This document shows positions 1-8,299 of a stretch of 64,000 nucleotides of DNA, in pieces. The notes beneath the pieces are model-generated. The model worked only from the letters and a program-made list of their open reading frames with translations. It ran no database searches and was not told the origin of the DNA. This DNA is from Lachnospiraceae bacterium. Its GTDB lineage: Bacteria; Bacillota; Clostridia; Lachnospirales; Lachnospiraceae. Made by a program: the position numbers and the translations under genes. Location: positions 1-64,000 of the forward strand of contig BLLU01000033.1 in the NCBI GenBank assembly GCA_011959105.1, read 5' to 3'. The first letter of the stretch is position 1, and every line of letters begins with the position of its first letter.

Positions 1-46
1 ACAGGTCTGGAGAGTGTCTGTTAAGTCTTTTCGGGCATAGCAATAC

Positions 47-82
47 CGCCCACCATAACACCGTTTTTTTATATGGTGGGCG
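47..82. repeat. 11-bp inverted repeat hairpin
   Basis: CGCCCACCATA at 47-57 is perfectly complementary to TATGGTGGGCG at 72-82, and the 14-base loop contains a run of seven T. There is no T-run after the stem, so it is not a convincing intrinsic terminator. It lies downstream of the XRE gene (minus strand) and may stop or stabilise that transcript, or may belong to whatever lies left of the window. Confidence 0.45.
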
Positions 83-139
83 TTTGCCTTAAAACCTTAT
101 GAAATAAAACAGAGCCGATAAACTGTGAGTGCTCACTTG

Positions 140-172
140 TTCATTGGCTCTGCGTCTTATGCGTCTGGCTCT
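140..172. repeat. 33-bp direct repeat, left copy
   Basis: This segment matches 1103-1135 at 32 of 33 positions. The right copy covers the 3' end and stop codon of the zinc-ribbon gene at 1120-1296 (codons for Glu-Pro-Asp-Ala-stop on the minus strand), so the left copy looks like the tail of a second, otherwise lost copy of that gene. The two repeats bracket the XRE gene and the small membrane-protein gene. Confidence 0.7.
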
Positions 173-237
173 GTAATGATATATCGTTCTACCCGACAAA
201 TAGGGGATTCATATCAATACGATAAAATCATTCGTTC

Positions 238-708
238 TTATCTTGGTTTTATCTCATAATTTTTAAAAAACCACTTGACCAAAAGAATAGCGGCAATAGC
301 TATTGATGGCAAACCCAACAGATTGTTAAAGTTTATTTCTGGAAAGAAATAATTCATAACCATATTAAGCACAAAAAATGAACTGAAAGTTACAATCAAA
401 ATTTTCAATATAGAATTATATTCCCCTTGTGCTTTTTCTTTTTTCGCCTGTAATTCCATAAGGTTTTCTTCCGCTCTTTTCTGATAATCCTCCATAATAA
501 TCCTTTCCCCGCTAAGCAGTTCATTTACAGTTATGCCCAGTATGCTGCACAAATCAAGCATTAGCGAAACATCTGGCATACTTTTTCCTGTTTCCCATTT
601 TGAGACTGCTCTATTGGTAATATTTAATTTTTCAGCCAACTGCATTTGCGTAAGCCCTTTTTCTTTTCGACAGGATGATATAAATTTTCCTATCATTTCT
701 TGTTCCAT
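238..708 (-). CDS. XRE-family HTH regulator with C-terminal membrane anchor
   Basis: A 156-residue protein. The N-terminal 65 residues form a Cro/CI-type helix-turn-helix (QMQLAEKLNITNRAVSKWE), a DNA-binding fold of the XRE family. A charged helix of about 35 residues follows, then two hydrophobic segments (about 105-125 and 130-150) that would anchor it in the membrane. The ATG at 708 was chosen because AGGAGGTGGA lies just upstream; an in-frame extension to 786 has no ribosome site. Such membrane-tethered XRE proteins are common in Firmicutes, with mostly unknown targets. It lies between two copies of a 33-bp direct repeat next to a small membrane protein. The specific regulatory target is unknown. 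Confidence 0.8.
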   Translation of the reverse strand: MEQEMIGKFISSCRKEKGLTQMQLAEKLNITNRAVSKWETGKSMPDVSLMLDLCSILGITVNELLSGERIIMEDYQKRAEENLMELQAKKEKAQGEYNSILKILIVTFSSFFVLNMVMNYFFPEINFNNLLGLPSIAIAAILLVKWFFKNYEIKPR

Positions 709-805
709 GTTCCACCTCCTGGCAGTTATTTTACAAGCTAAAAACAAATTGTGAAACGAACTAACAGTTGATTGCACCCAATTCAACCATCAGTTGATTA
801 GGTAG

Positions 806-1048
806 TTATTTTGTATTTTCTTTTATAACTTTTTTACTATTTTTATATAAAGAGAATGTTATAAAAAATAGTAATGATGGTGGAACAATTAATTTTACTG
901 GGCTTTCATTAACTATAAACTTAACTGGGCTATCGTCACCCATTATAGTACACATTACACCTGCTATAAATATAAACGCTGATATAATGGATAGAACCAA
1001 AAATAAATTTTTCTTCATTGTTGTTTTCTTTAAATTAAACATTTTCAT
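806..1048 (-). CDS. small two-span membrane protein, function unknown
   Basis: About 80 residues with two hydrophobic segments (roughly residues 14-36 and 55-70) separated by a short polar loop that carries the near repeat SPVKFIV / SPVKLIV. AGGAG precedes the start. ATG at 1048 and ATG at 1042 are both possible; the second has the better spacing. No family was recognised. It lies upstream of, and on the same strand as, the XRE regulator, so the two may be cotranscribed as a small regulatory or immunity-like pair. That last point is inference only. Confidence 0.55.
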   Translation of the reverse strand: MKMFNLKKTTMKKNLFLVLSIISAFIFIAGVMCTIMGDDSPVKFIVNESPVKLIVPPSLLFFITFSLYKNSKKVIKENTK

Positions 1049-1102
1049 CACACTCCTAAATTACTGTTTTCACTTGATTTTGACTTCATTATAAGTTCAT
1101 AA

Positions 1103-1135
1103 TTCATCGGCTCTGCGTCTTATGCGTCTGGCTCT
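1103..1135. repeat. 33-bp direct repeat, right copy
   Basis: Partner of 140-172, with one mismatch. It overlaps the last codons and stop codon of the zinc-ribbon gene. The 930 bp between the copies (XRE plus membrane protein) could have been gained by insertion beside this gene end, or could be lost by recombination between the repeats. Confidence 0.7.
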
Positions 1136-1296
1136 TTGATGACGGTTACTTGTAAATCCTTTACTTCAATCAGAGTTTCCCGTTTGCACTTCGGGCAGTA
1201 GAGAGGAAAGTTTTTCAGAACGGTATCTTCTCTAATTTTGTCACGGGTTTTGCTGCCACAGATAGGACAGCGTATCCAATCGGATTCTCGTTTCAT
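1120..1296 (-). CDS. cysteine-rich KTR-type zinc-ribbon protein
   Basis: A 58-residue protein with two Cys pairs, WIRCPICGSKTR near the N-terminus and LYCPKC about 22 residues later, which together should hold one zinc ion. The sequence matches what is known as the cysteine-rich KTR family, tiny proteins often carried on mobile elements of gut Firmicutes. Their function is not established. The start at 1296 (MKRESDW) fits the usual N-terminus of the family, and it overlaps the stop codon of the hydrolase gene upstream, which suggests translation from the same message. Confidence 0.8.
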   Translation of the reverse strand: MKRESDWIRCPICGSKTRDKIREDTVLKNFPLYCPKCKRETLIEVKDLQVTVIKEPDA

Positions 1297-2030
1297 AAGC
1301 ACTCCAATATAAATTTTTCAAGCATTGGATTAAGTTGCTTGGCATTACGCATTGGGAAGTTGTGGTTTGCTCCTTGTAATGTCATTATCTGACAGCTTGG
1401 ATTTTGAGCAAGTAATGTAAGAGAGGTTTTCATATCTCTGACTTCCTTACTCCCACAAATCGCCAACATAGGTTTCGTTACTGCTTGATATTCAGGTAAC
1501 TTTGATAAATCTAATGTATTGGAAAAGAATGAGTGATACACCAGCGGAGTAATCTGTTTTGAATATTCAGCCATATTATCGGCTTGTTTCTTTGTGTAAT
1601 TCCAATATTTTCCTTGAAACTGCACCAACCATCTCCAATGTAGCATTTTTGCGGATAATCCAGCAAAAGAACAGTACATCTGAATTTTTTTCGGTTTGGG
1701 ATTTACCCATGCGCTTAAAAACACTGCAAACTTAAATAATTCGGGTTGCTTACTGACAAGCATTATTGCAATTTGACCTCCAAGCGAATGACCGATTACG
1801 CCGATTCGCTTTTTATGTAGGGATCTAATGAGCATAAAGAGTTCCTCTACGGTCTTTTCTGGCTCATAAATCTCAGTAGCCGCCTTTCCCGCACCTGCTA
1901 AGTGAGGTACAATAAGATGGTATTTATCAGAAAAGCAATACTGCCTACAAAATGTATCAAGCGCACCCGCCCCATGCAGAAGCATGATAGTCGGATTTTC
2001 CTTACTTCCATATTCATCATAATACAGCAT
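1293..2030 (-). CDS. alpha/beta-hydrolase
   Basis: A 245-residue alpha/beta-hydrolase-fold protein. The nucleophile elbow GHSLGG puts the catalytic serine near residue 82. An oxyanion-side LLHGAG motif is near residue 18, and a late GANHNF supplies the likely catalytic histidine. There is no signal peptide, so it is probably cytoplasmic. The ATG at 2030 was chosen for the GAAAGGA upstream. It overlaps the 3' end of the neighbouring hydrolase gene by 14 bp, and both follow a TetR regulator, so they form one operon. The substrate cannot be told from sequence; esters or lactones of a foreign compound are plausible given TetR control. Confidence 0.8.
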   Translation of the reverse strand: MLYYDEYGSKENPTIMLLHGAGALDTFCRQYCFSDKYHLIVPHLAGAGKAATEIYEPEKTVEELFMLIRSLHKKRIGVIGHSLGGQIAIMLVSKQPELFKFAVFLSAWVNPKPKKIQMYCSFAGLSAKMLHWRWLVQFQGKYWNYTKKQADNMAEYSKQITPLVYHSFFSNTLDLSKLPEYQAVTKPMLAICGSKEVRDMKTSLTLLAQNPSCQIMTLQGANHNFPMRNAKQLNPMLEKFILECL

Positions 2031-2844
2031 AATTTTTCCTTTCTTTGTGAACAGTTTCAATAATAAATTTTTCTATTTCCTTGTTTACTTGCTCTGGATT
2101 ATCTCCATTGGCAAAATGCTTTGCCTGTTTTATAAAATGCAAAGGATAACCTGTTTGCTTTGCCCATTCTTTGCAATATGCCTTAACCTTGCCTGTGCTG
2201 TCTTTCTCACCCACCAATATCAATATGGGGAACGAAAAATCAACATCTTTATTTTCTACAATAAAATATTCATATGCAATCCGCATTTGCTGGATAATTT
2301 CTGCTTTAGACAGCGGCTTTAACATAGACAACATTTTTTGATAGGAATAGCGGCTCTCTGATACTGACCATGCCATGCTCTTTCGTAAAAGATTTGTTGT
2401 AAAGCATTTTGCCATAGGAACAACCTGCTTCAGCCACCACAAGTCTGATTTTGAGTAATATTTAAGTCCCAATGGCGTTGTATCTAACGCCACAAATCCT
2501 TTTACCATATCAGGATACAAAGCAGCAAAATGTTGACTTGGATAGCCACCCATAGACATACCCACTAAAAATGTTTTTTGAATGTTCTCTTTCTGCAATA
2601 TGCTATGTAATATTTCTGCTGTATCTTGATAAGTGAATTTCTGATATGGTTTCGACAATCCATGCATAGGAACATCCCATAAGATGATTGTGTAATTATC
2701 TGAAAAGTAGGGTATCTGCTTTTCAAACATAGTATGGTCTGCGGTTACTCCATGCGTAAAAACAATACAGTCTGATACATTGTCATTTCTGGCAATCCAA
2801 TAATGTACAGTTCCGCCTTGTGACAAAATTGTTTTATGCTGCAT
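2017..2844 (-). CDS. alpha/beta-hydrolase
   Basis: A 275-residue alpha/beta-hydrolase. The nucleophile motif GMSMGG puts Ser near residue 97; FTHGV lies near residue 30, ILVGEKD supplies the acidic-residue region, and KHFANGDNP the histidine. It is related in fold to, but clearly diverged from, the next gene. ATG at 2844 is preceded by AGGAGGTGTG, the strongest ribosome site here. The TetR gene ends only a few bases upstream, so TetR, this gene, the second hydrolase and the KTR protein form one transcription unit. Substrate unknown. Confidence 0.82.
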   Translation of the reverse strand: MQHKTILSQGGTVHYWIARNDNVSDCIVFTHGVTADHTMFEKQIPYFSDNYTIILWDVPMHGLSKPYQKFTYQDTAEILHSILQKENIQKTFLVGMSMGGYPSQHFAALYPDMVKGFVALDTTPLGLKYYSKSDLWWLKQVVPMAKCFTTNLLRKSMAWSVSESRYSYQKMLSMLKPLSKAEIIQQMRIAYEYFIVENKDVDFSFPILILVGEKDSTGKVKAYCKEWAKQTGYPLHFIKQAKHFANGDNPEQVNKEIEKFIIETVHKERKNYAVL

Positions 2845-2849
2845 TTTGT

Positions 2850-3461
2850 TCACACCTCCTGCGTATAAACCTTTTTCCAAAAATCAATTAAAATAATAAT
2901 TTCTTTCTCAATTTCATCTGGTATAATACGATTTAAACGATATTTTTTCAGCATATATCCATCGACAGCGTAAAAGATTTCAGCATACATTGTTTTTATA
3001 TCAATATCTTTCCGAAATTTTGATATATCTATTTTCTCAAACACTATCATTTCACTTGCCTTGCTAACATCATTAAAGTTTTCTTGAATGGACTTGTGTA
3101 TTTCTGGATCCGTTTCATAATATGCTCTTAGCGAAAAAGCATATAAATGCGGATAATCACGCATAAGCGAACACTTTGATAATAGGCTTCTTTTCAGCAT
3201 TTCAAAAAAGTCATCTGTTTCCAAAGTTTTGTATTCTGTAACTGCTTTCCTTGTCATCTCAATAGCGTTCATCCACAGGTATATATATAATTCCTTTTTG
3301 TTTGTAAAATAGTGAAAAAGCAATGCTTTTGAAATACCGCTTTCGTCTGCGATTTCCGACATTGGGGCTTTTTTATAGCTGTTTTCTGAAAACACTTTGT
3401 AAGCAGCGTTTATAATACGCCGCTGTTTTTCTAATGGAAGTTTGAAAAACTTGTCATTCAT
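2850..3461 (-). CDS. TetR/AcrR-family transcriptional regulator
   Basis: About 203 residues. The N-terminal TetR helix-turn-helix is clear (ISKALLFHYFTNKKELY, residues about 35-52), followed by a divergent all-helical ligand domain. It is the first gene of a minus-strand operon with two alpha/beta-hydrolases and a KTR protein, so it probably represses this operon until a ligand, possibly a hydrolase substrate, binds. The start at 3461 was preferred over 3467 for ribosome-site spacing. An inverted repeat overlaps its promoter. Confidence 0.85.
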   Translation of the reverse strand: MNDKFFKLPLEKQRRIINAAYKVFSENSYKKAPMSEIADESGISKALLFHYFTNKKELYIYLWMNAIEMTRKAVTEYKTLETDDFFEMLKRSLLSKCSLMRDYPHLYAFSLRAYYETDPEIHKSIQENFNDVSKASEMIVFEKIDISKFRKDIDIKTMYAEIFYAVDGYMLKKYRLNRIIPDEIEKEIIILIDFWKKVYTQEV

Positions 3462-3475
3462 ATACATTCTCCTTA

Positions 3476-3520
3476 TTGACCGCAACGGTTAATGCAAGTA
3501 TATTATATATCCGTTGACCG
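3476..3520 (-). promoter_or_regulatory. promoter and likely TetR operator
   Basis: Read on the minus strand, CGGTCAACGG (3520-3511) is followed by a TATAAT -10 box and then by CCGTTGCGGTC (3488-3478). The two arms form an imperfect inverted repeat that flanks the -10 box, a typical place for a TetR-family repressor to block its own promoter. The -35 box is weak. Confidence 0.55.
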
Positions 3521-3911
3521 TTTTTGAGAAGACTATTGCTAAAATTATAAAGAAAAGCGACAGAGCTTTAACCCTCTGCCGCCATGTTGCCTATGCGTAA
3601 ATGATTTCCTCGTTCACAATCTCCATCGCACAAGCCCGTATGTTATTCATCTTCCCGACCCATTCTAAGGCGTTTTCAGCCTTTAGCTGTTCCGTATACC
3701 CTGCGCCTGCTACATGTCCTCTATGAGCCGTTCAAGGCGTTCCTGCGCCTGCCTGTCAATGTCGGCAAGGTATGTATTCAGCCTGCCGCTTGTGAGAAGA
3801 TTGGTGTATGTAACCTTACGGTACTGTTTCAGATAGTCCAAGTGCCGCTGTCCCCATGTGTCTATCAGCTGTTCTTCTTCAGCTGGTAAAGCTATACATG
3901 GAATTAGATAA

Positions 3912-4615
3912 CTCCCTTTTCGGAAAAGCGTTTCCAATGCATAAACCGGAAATTATCCACCATAATACGAGGTTGTGCCTGTTACACCATCAAGAGTACC
4001 GGATTTTAATATGCAAACCATAAATCCTTCATCTCCCCACTTTTTTCTGTTTTCATGGTAAATTCCATATTTACTGGACGGTTCAAATCCATATCGTGCA
4101 TAAAGTTTAGGGTTTCCCCCAAGAAACACCGCTCCGTAGCCCATTTTTTGGGCTTTATCTAACGCATATTCAACAAGCATTCTCATAATTCCCCACATTC
4201 TATATTTTGGTAAAACAGCACTTTGTGATAGAGTTAATTGTGTGTTTTTGCCAGTTTCTGTAATAATGTCTGTTTCATGAAGCGCTATTTCCCCAATGAT
4301 TGTTCCATCATCTAATACAGCGACAAGAGAAAGTTCGGGAACAAAAGTTTCTTTCTGCCTTTCTTTCATAAAATGTTCCATCATAAATTTACCAGTTTCT
4401 ATCCCGTGCTGTTCAGCAAAAGCCTCATAAATAATTTCGTTCACTTCTTCATATTCAGATTGATATTCTGTTCTTATTATAACTTTTTTATTGTCAATTA
4501 CCATAATTTGCCTCTCTAAAAATACCGATTTATATATAATTATAAAGCTTTATCTGACCTTTTACAATGTATATTTATAAGTTATTTCCCAATGGGTACA
4601 TAATTCCAAAAAGGG
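3912..4615 (-). mobile_element. GNAT-carrying mobile cassette, copy 1
   Basis: About 704 bp bounded by inverted ends: CTCCCTTTTCGGAA at 3912-3925, and its near reverse complement TTCCAAAAAGGGAA at 4604-4617. GGAATTAGATAA at 3900-3911 is repeated at 4614-4625, giving a target duplication of about 10-12 bp inside tnpV. It contains only one gene, an acetyltransferase, with its own promoter-side sequence and no transposase. The ends match those of 59324-59981. It resembles what is called a mobile insertion cassette (passenger gene between IS-type ends moved in trans). That mechanism is inferred. Confidence 0.75.
3953..4504 (-). CDS. GNAT-family N-acetyltransferase (cassette cargo)
   Basis: A 183-residue GNAT protein. 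The acetyl-CoA-binding region is at LSQSAVLPKYRMWGIMRMLVE (residues about 90-110; the usual Arg/Gln-x-x-Gly loop is altered to KYRMWG). The typical C-terminal YARYGFEPS follows near residue 140. N-terminal residues 1-60 are the variable acceptor side. ATG at 4504 follows AGAGAGG. The acceptor substrate is unknown; an antibiotic or small amine is possible. It is the only gene of a cassette inserted in tnpV. The gene is intact and AT-rich compared with the sugar locus. Confidence 0.8.
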   Translation of the reverse strand: MVIDNKKVIIRTEYQSEYEEVNEIIYEAFAEQHGIETGKFMMEHFMKERQKETFVPELSLVAVLDDGTIIGEIALHETDIITETGKNTQLTLSQSAVLPKYRMWGIMRMLVEYALDKAQKMGYGAVFLGGNPKLYARYGFEPSSKYGIYHENRKKWGDEGFMVCILKSGTLDGVTGTTSYYGG

Positions 4616-4679
4616 AATTAGATAATCTCCCTGCTTTTCGTATCTGCCGCCCATTTCCTCAAAAAATGATTTTGCCATT

Positions 4680-5150
4680 TTATAATTCCTCCAAATAAGA
4701 TTATTCACTCCACCTTATTATGCCTGCTGTCTTAAACACAATTTTAAGTTTTCTCCTTATCTGGGTTCATACATATTTTAAAAATGTGTATAAAGTAAAA
4801 AGATATTTCCGTTTCGCCTTATCTGGAGTTTTGTATATCTGATCCCATATTTATTCTTCTTTATATTTTATAGGATCCGATAGAAGTGGCTCTATTTTTG
4901 GGTTACCAACAGTTAGCACATTTAGTGTATCCCTCATTGAGTAGTTCATCCTTATCTGTAGTTACATAGTTCTCGGGTTGCTATGACATCAGCGAGGGCC
5001 TTGCCCGGGCGGCAAGCGGCGCGAAGGTAGACGACAGGCAGCGAAATTAAGGACCGTGCTTGACGGGGCTGCGGTCATCTAATTAATGGAAAACGTTTCC
5101 TGCATAATTGCAATTTTATCCTGTTTATACGGAAGAAATAACCAAATATC
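4680..5150. other. gene-free accessory stretch
   Basis: I see no convincing gene here. Three imperfect copies of a CCTTATCTG(G/T)AGTT-like motif occur near 4754, 4817 and 4950. A GC-rich patch at about 4990-5085 stands out from its AT-rich surroundings and reads as a broken coding fragment (a piece giving DISEGLARAASGAKVDDRQR, then a stop). It is probably a relic of a mobile element whose family I cannot name. The right end borders the promoter region of the sugar locus. Confidence 0.4.
5088..5100. promoter_or_regulatory. possible upstream LacI-type operator
   Basis: GGAAAACGTTTCC is a near palindrome resembling the operators at 5231, 37498 and elsewhere in the locus. It lies about 140 bp upstream of the main operator at 5231-5243, a distance at which a tetrameric LacI-family repressor could loop DNA. 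It could also be a CcpA site; the two motifs overlap. Confidence 0.45.
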
Positions 5151-5192
5151 GGGTTGACAATTATACAATATGACGAAAACACAGAACATATA

Positions 5193-5243
5193 TTGACTTT
5201 TTTTGCATGTATGTTTAAAATTAGCAATAGGTAAAACGTTTAC
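5193..5243 (+). promoter_or_regulatory. main promoter with LacI-type operator
   Basis: TTGACT (5193-5198), a 17-bp spacer and TAAAAT (5216-5221) make a good sigma-A promoter. The near palindrome GTAAAACGTTTAC (5231-5243) begins at about +2, so a bound repressor would block transcription start. The same arrangement occurs at 37498 and 43336. It drives the first importer operon. Confidence 0.75.
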
Positions 5244-5313
5244 TCAATATATAGCTATTCAGACAAAATTAGGCAGTTGTTTGTACCGCTGAAAGCGGAC
5301 AGAGAGGTATGGC

Positions 5314-8280
5314 ATGAAAAGACGGCAGACAACAGTATTACTGCTCAGTATGGCGCTGGTGATAACTTCCCTGAGCGGATGTGCCCGGGAGGACTTGGCA
5401 GAGGTGAGAAGCAAGACCCAAACCGATGCCGTGCAGGAAGAAGTCCTGTTGGAACAGCGGGAAACGGCAGGCAGCGGAATCCCTTCCTATGCGGATTATC
5501 TGGAAATGAATGATGGGGCGGCGGAGATTCCGGAAGATGTATACATAGAGATCCGGGGAGGACTATTTTCGCAAGAGGATCACAGCAATGCCTATGCGGC
5601 GGAATATATGGGAAGAGAGGGCTGCCTGTACTGGGATACGCCTCAGGGAAGTGTTTCCTGGGAATTTGAAACATCCCAGGCGGGGTATTACAATCTGGCC
5701 CTGACTTACTGTGCCGTTCCTCTGAAAAACGGTGACATTTTGTTTGACATTCTGCTGGACGGAGAACTTCCCTATGAGAATGCGCAGAATGTGAGTTTTC
5801 GCAGATTATATCAGGACGAGACCTATTTCGGCATATCCGATCATGATTTTCAGAAGGATGTCAGAGGAAATGAACTGCGCCCGGATCTGATAGAACAATT
5901 TGACTGGCAGACAAGATTGGCACAGGATCCGCAGAGGGGTTATGTGGGACCGGTCTGGTATTACCTGTCGGAAGGCAGGCATACATTGACGCTTCGTCTG
6001 AAGCAGGAGGCCGTTGCCATTGATAAGATCACATTCCTGAGAGCGCCTGAACCCAGGGATTACGGGCAGACACTGGCCCGGTGGGAGGCCCTGGGCGCCT
6101 CGGACAGCAGCGGTTATTTAGCAGAATATGAGGCAGAGGCCGGTTATCTGAAAAATGACGTGGCGCTGTTTGCCACATATGATATAACCAATGCGCATGT
6201 GACCCCCTCCAGTCCCTCCAGAACCCGTTACAATACCATCGGGAAAAGCACATGGAAGGAAATGGGGCAGGAAATTACATGGGAATTTGAAGTGCCCCGG
6301 GATGGGTATTATTGTCTGGCTTTTAAGGCAAAACAGTCGGACAAGGCCAATTCCTATTCCGTGAGAAGTCTGACCATAGATGGGGCATCGCCTTTTAAGG
6401 AGGCAGAGGTGATCAAATTCCCCTATAGCACAAAATGGTATGTACAAAGTCTGGAAGACGGGATGGGAGAACCCGCGAAGCTGTATCTCACCGCCGGCCG
6501 GCATGTGCTTGGTTTGCAGGTGAGCATGGACGAGGAAATGGCGGAGGTGCTTCGGGGTGTACGGAATGTGGCGGAAGATCTGCAGGATATGTACAGAGAG
6601 ATCATTTCCTTCACGGGTTTTAATGCGGATTATACCAGAGTGACCATTGATGCCAATCGGGATTTCAATTTGCAGGATAACATTCCCGGCCTGCTGGATC
6701 GGATGGAAAGGCGCAGGCAGCAACTGGAATTATATTATGAGACCATAGACAAAATGGAATATGTATCTGCCTCCAGTGCATCGGTGCTCAAGGAGATGGC
6801 GGTAATGCTGGAGACCCTGCAGGAGAAGCCCAATAAAATCTCCAGGCGGGTAGAGTATTTCCGCAGTAATATCAGCAGTGTGGCTACCTGGGCCATTGAT
6901 ATGCAGGCGCAGCCCCTTACGCTGGATAAGTTTTACGTTTATTCCCCCGATGTGGAAACGCCGGAAGTGGGCGGTGGCGGCTGGGAACAGTTTGCGTACA
7001 GGACAAAAATGTTTTTTAATTCCTTTGTGGCGGACACTGTTTCCGTGGCGGGCGTGAAGGAGACAGAGGGTGACAAGACGCTGCGGGTATGGATCAGCAC
7101 CGGGGACATCACTACTACCGAGGCCACATCGGGCCGGGATCAGGCCATCATTCTGAAACGGCTTATTGATGAAAGTTTTGTGGCCCGGACAGGGGTGAAT
7201 GTGGAGGTGAGCCTGGTGAACAGTTCCGATATGCTGATTCAGGCGGTGCTGGCGGGAGAAGGGCCGGATGTGGCACTGTTTACCTCTACGGAGACACCGG
7301 TGAACCTGGGGATGCGGGGGGCGCTGCTGGATCTGACCCGGTTTGCCGATTATCAGGAGGTACTGGGGCAGTTTATGGAAAGCGCCGCCATTCCCTTCTG
7401 GTATAAGGGCGGCCTGTATGCCCTTCCCGAGACACAGAGTTTCAATGTGCTGTTTTACCGCACGGATATTTACGAACAGCTGGGACTGGAGCCTCCCCGG
7501 ACCTGGGAGGAATTTTATGAGCAGATTGTATTTTTATCCAATGCCAATTATATGGTGGGTGTTCCCCAGATGCAGAGTGTGTTTGAGACCTATCTCTACC
7601 AACGGGGAAAAAGCTTTTATAATCAGGACCTTACCAGATCTACTTTTCACACGGCGGAGGCGCTGCAGGCCTTCGGGGACTGGACAGATCTGTATACCAA
7701 ATACAGCCTGTCATTGGTATTTGACTTTTTCAACCGCTTCCGCAGCGGAGAGATGCCTCTGGCCATCGAACCCTTCAGCCAGGTGAACTACCTGTATTCG
7801 GCGGCCCCGGAACTGGACGGCCTGTGGGATATTGCCGCCATGCCGGGAATAGAGCAGGAGGACGGAAGCATTAATAATGTGGTGACTGCCTCCTCCACCG
7901 GAGCCGTGATCCTGGCGGATACAAAGTATCCCGACGAAGCATATGAATTTCTGAAGTGGTGGGTGGGAGCCGAGACGCAGGCGGAATTCGGAATCTGCGT
8001 GGAACAGAATATGGGTACGGCAGCCAGATATCGGACGGCTAACAGAGAAGCCTTTGAGAGCATTCCCTGGACGCCGGCACAGGCAGAGGTAATCCGGCAG
8101 CAGTGGGAAAACACCGTGGCGGTGGAACAGATTCCCGGAAGCTATTATATCGCGCGGAACCTGTCCTTTGCATTCCGCGGAGTGGTATACAACAAGAAAA
8201 ATATCCGGGAAACCCTGTATAAGTACAATATTGAAATCAATAAGGAACTGACCCGCAAACAGAAAGAATTTAACTATTAG
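5314..8280 (+). CDS. solute-binding lipoprotein fused to carbohydrate-binding-like domains
   Basis: A 988-residue lipoprotein (lipobox LSGC, Cys about 23), more than twice the usual length of an ABC sugar-binding protein. Residues about 55-240 and 270-430 are two beta-rich domains with a shared pattern (WEFETSQAGYYNLAL, WEFEVPRDGYYCLAF) like CBM6/35-type sugar-binding modules. A helical linker follows to about 540. The family-1 solute-binding domain spans about 600-985 (AGEGPDVALFTSTE, GLYALPETQSFNVLFYRTDIYEQLG). It should bind an oligosaccharide at the outer membrane face and deliver it to the permeases that follow 19 bp later. The fusion suggests capture of a polymer or long chain. First gene behind the LacI-type operator at 5231. 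Confidence 0.88.
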   Translation: MKRRQTTVLLLSMALVITSLSGCAREDLAEVRSKTQTDAVQEEVLLEQRETAGSGIPSYADYLEMNDGAAEIPEDVYIEIRGGLFSQEDHSNAYAAEYMGREGCLYWDTPQGSVSWEFETSQAGYYNLALTYCAVPLKNGDILFDILLDGELPYENAQNVSFRRLYQDETYFGISDHDFQKDVRGNELRPDLIEQFDWQTRLAQDPQRGYVGPVWYYLSEGRHTLTLRLKQEAVAIDKITFLRAPEPRDYGQTLARWEALGASDSSGYLAEYEAEAGYLKNDVALFATYDITNAHVTPSSPSRTRYNTIGKSTWKEMGQEITWEFEVPRDGYYCLAFKAKQSDKANSYSVRSLTIDGASPFKEAEVIKFPYSTKWYVQSLEDGMGEPAKLYLTAGRHVLGLQVSMDEEMAEVLRGVRNVAEDLQDMYREIISFTGFNADYTRVTIDANRDFNLQDNIPGLLDRMERRRQQLELYYETIDKMEYVSASSASVLKEMAVMLETLQEKPNKISRRVEYFRSNISSVATWAIDMQAQPLTLDKFYVYSPDVETPEVGGGGWEQFAYRTKMFFNSFVADTVSVAGVKETEGDKTLRVWISTGDITTTEATSGRDQAIILKRLIDESFVARTGVNVEVSLVNSSDMLIQAVLAGEGPDVALFTSTETPVNLGMRGALLDLTRFADYQEVLGQFMESAAIPFWYKGGLYALPETQSFNVLFYRTDIYEQLGLEPPRTWEEFYEQIVFLSNANYMVGVPQMQSVFETYLYQRGKSFYNQDLTRSTFHTAEALQAFGDWTDLYTKYSLSLVFDFFNRFRSGEMPLAIEPFSQVNYLYSAAPELDGLWDIAAMPGIEQEDGSINNVVTASSTGAVILADTKYPDEAYEFLKWWVGAETQAEFGICVEQNMGTAARYRTANREAFESIPWTPAQAEVIRQQWENTVAVEQIPGSYYIARNLSFAFRGVVYNKKNIRETLYKYNIEINKELTRKQKEFNY

Positions 8281-8299
8281 GCGGGCAGGGGGTGCAAAA

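Larger units (their letters stand above)
3594..4678 (-). pseudogene. tnpV: tnpV, transposon-encoded protein, split by insertion and frameshifted
   Basis: The N-terminal part (4678-4616, MAKSFFEEMGGRYEKQGDYLI, behind GGAGG) and the C-terminal part (3911-3594, with YLIPCIALPAEEEQ and WGQRHLDYLKQYRKVTYTNL) together match TnpV, a small protein of Tn4451-type and related elements. The acetyltransferase cassette at 3912-4615 sits exactly between them, with the tnpV codons for Tyr-Leu-Ile repeated on both sides. The C-terminal part also has a stop codon (TAG after Ile-Glu-Asp-Met) and a one-base deletion a few codons later; after shifting frame the family-typical tail TEQLKAENALEWVGKMNNIR is readable. 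It is clearly dead. Confidence 0.85.

Noticed and set aside
5088..5243. GTAAACG-type sites as pure CcpA cre sites
   Set aside because: They resemble cre, but most have GTAAACG/CGTTTAC arms that recur only at promoters of this locus, next to a dedicated LacI gene. CcpA binding is not excluded.
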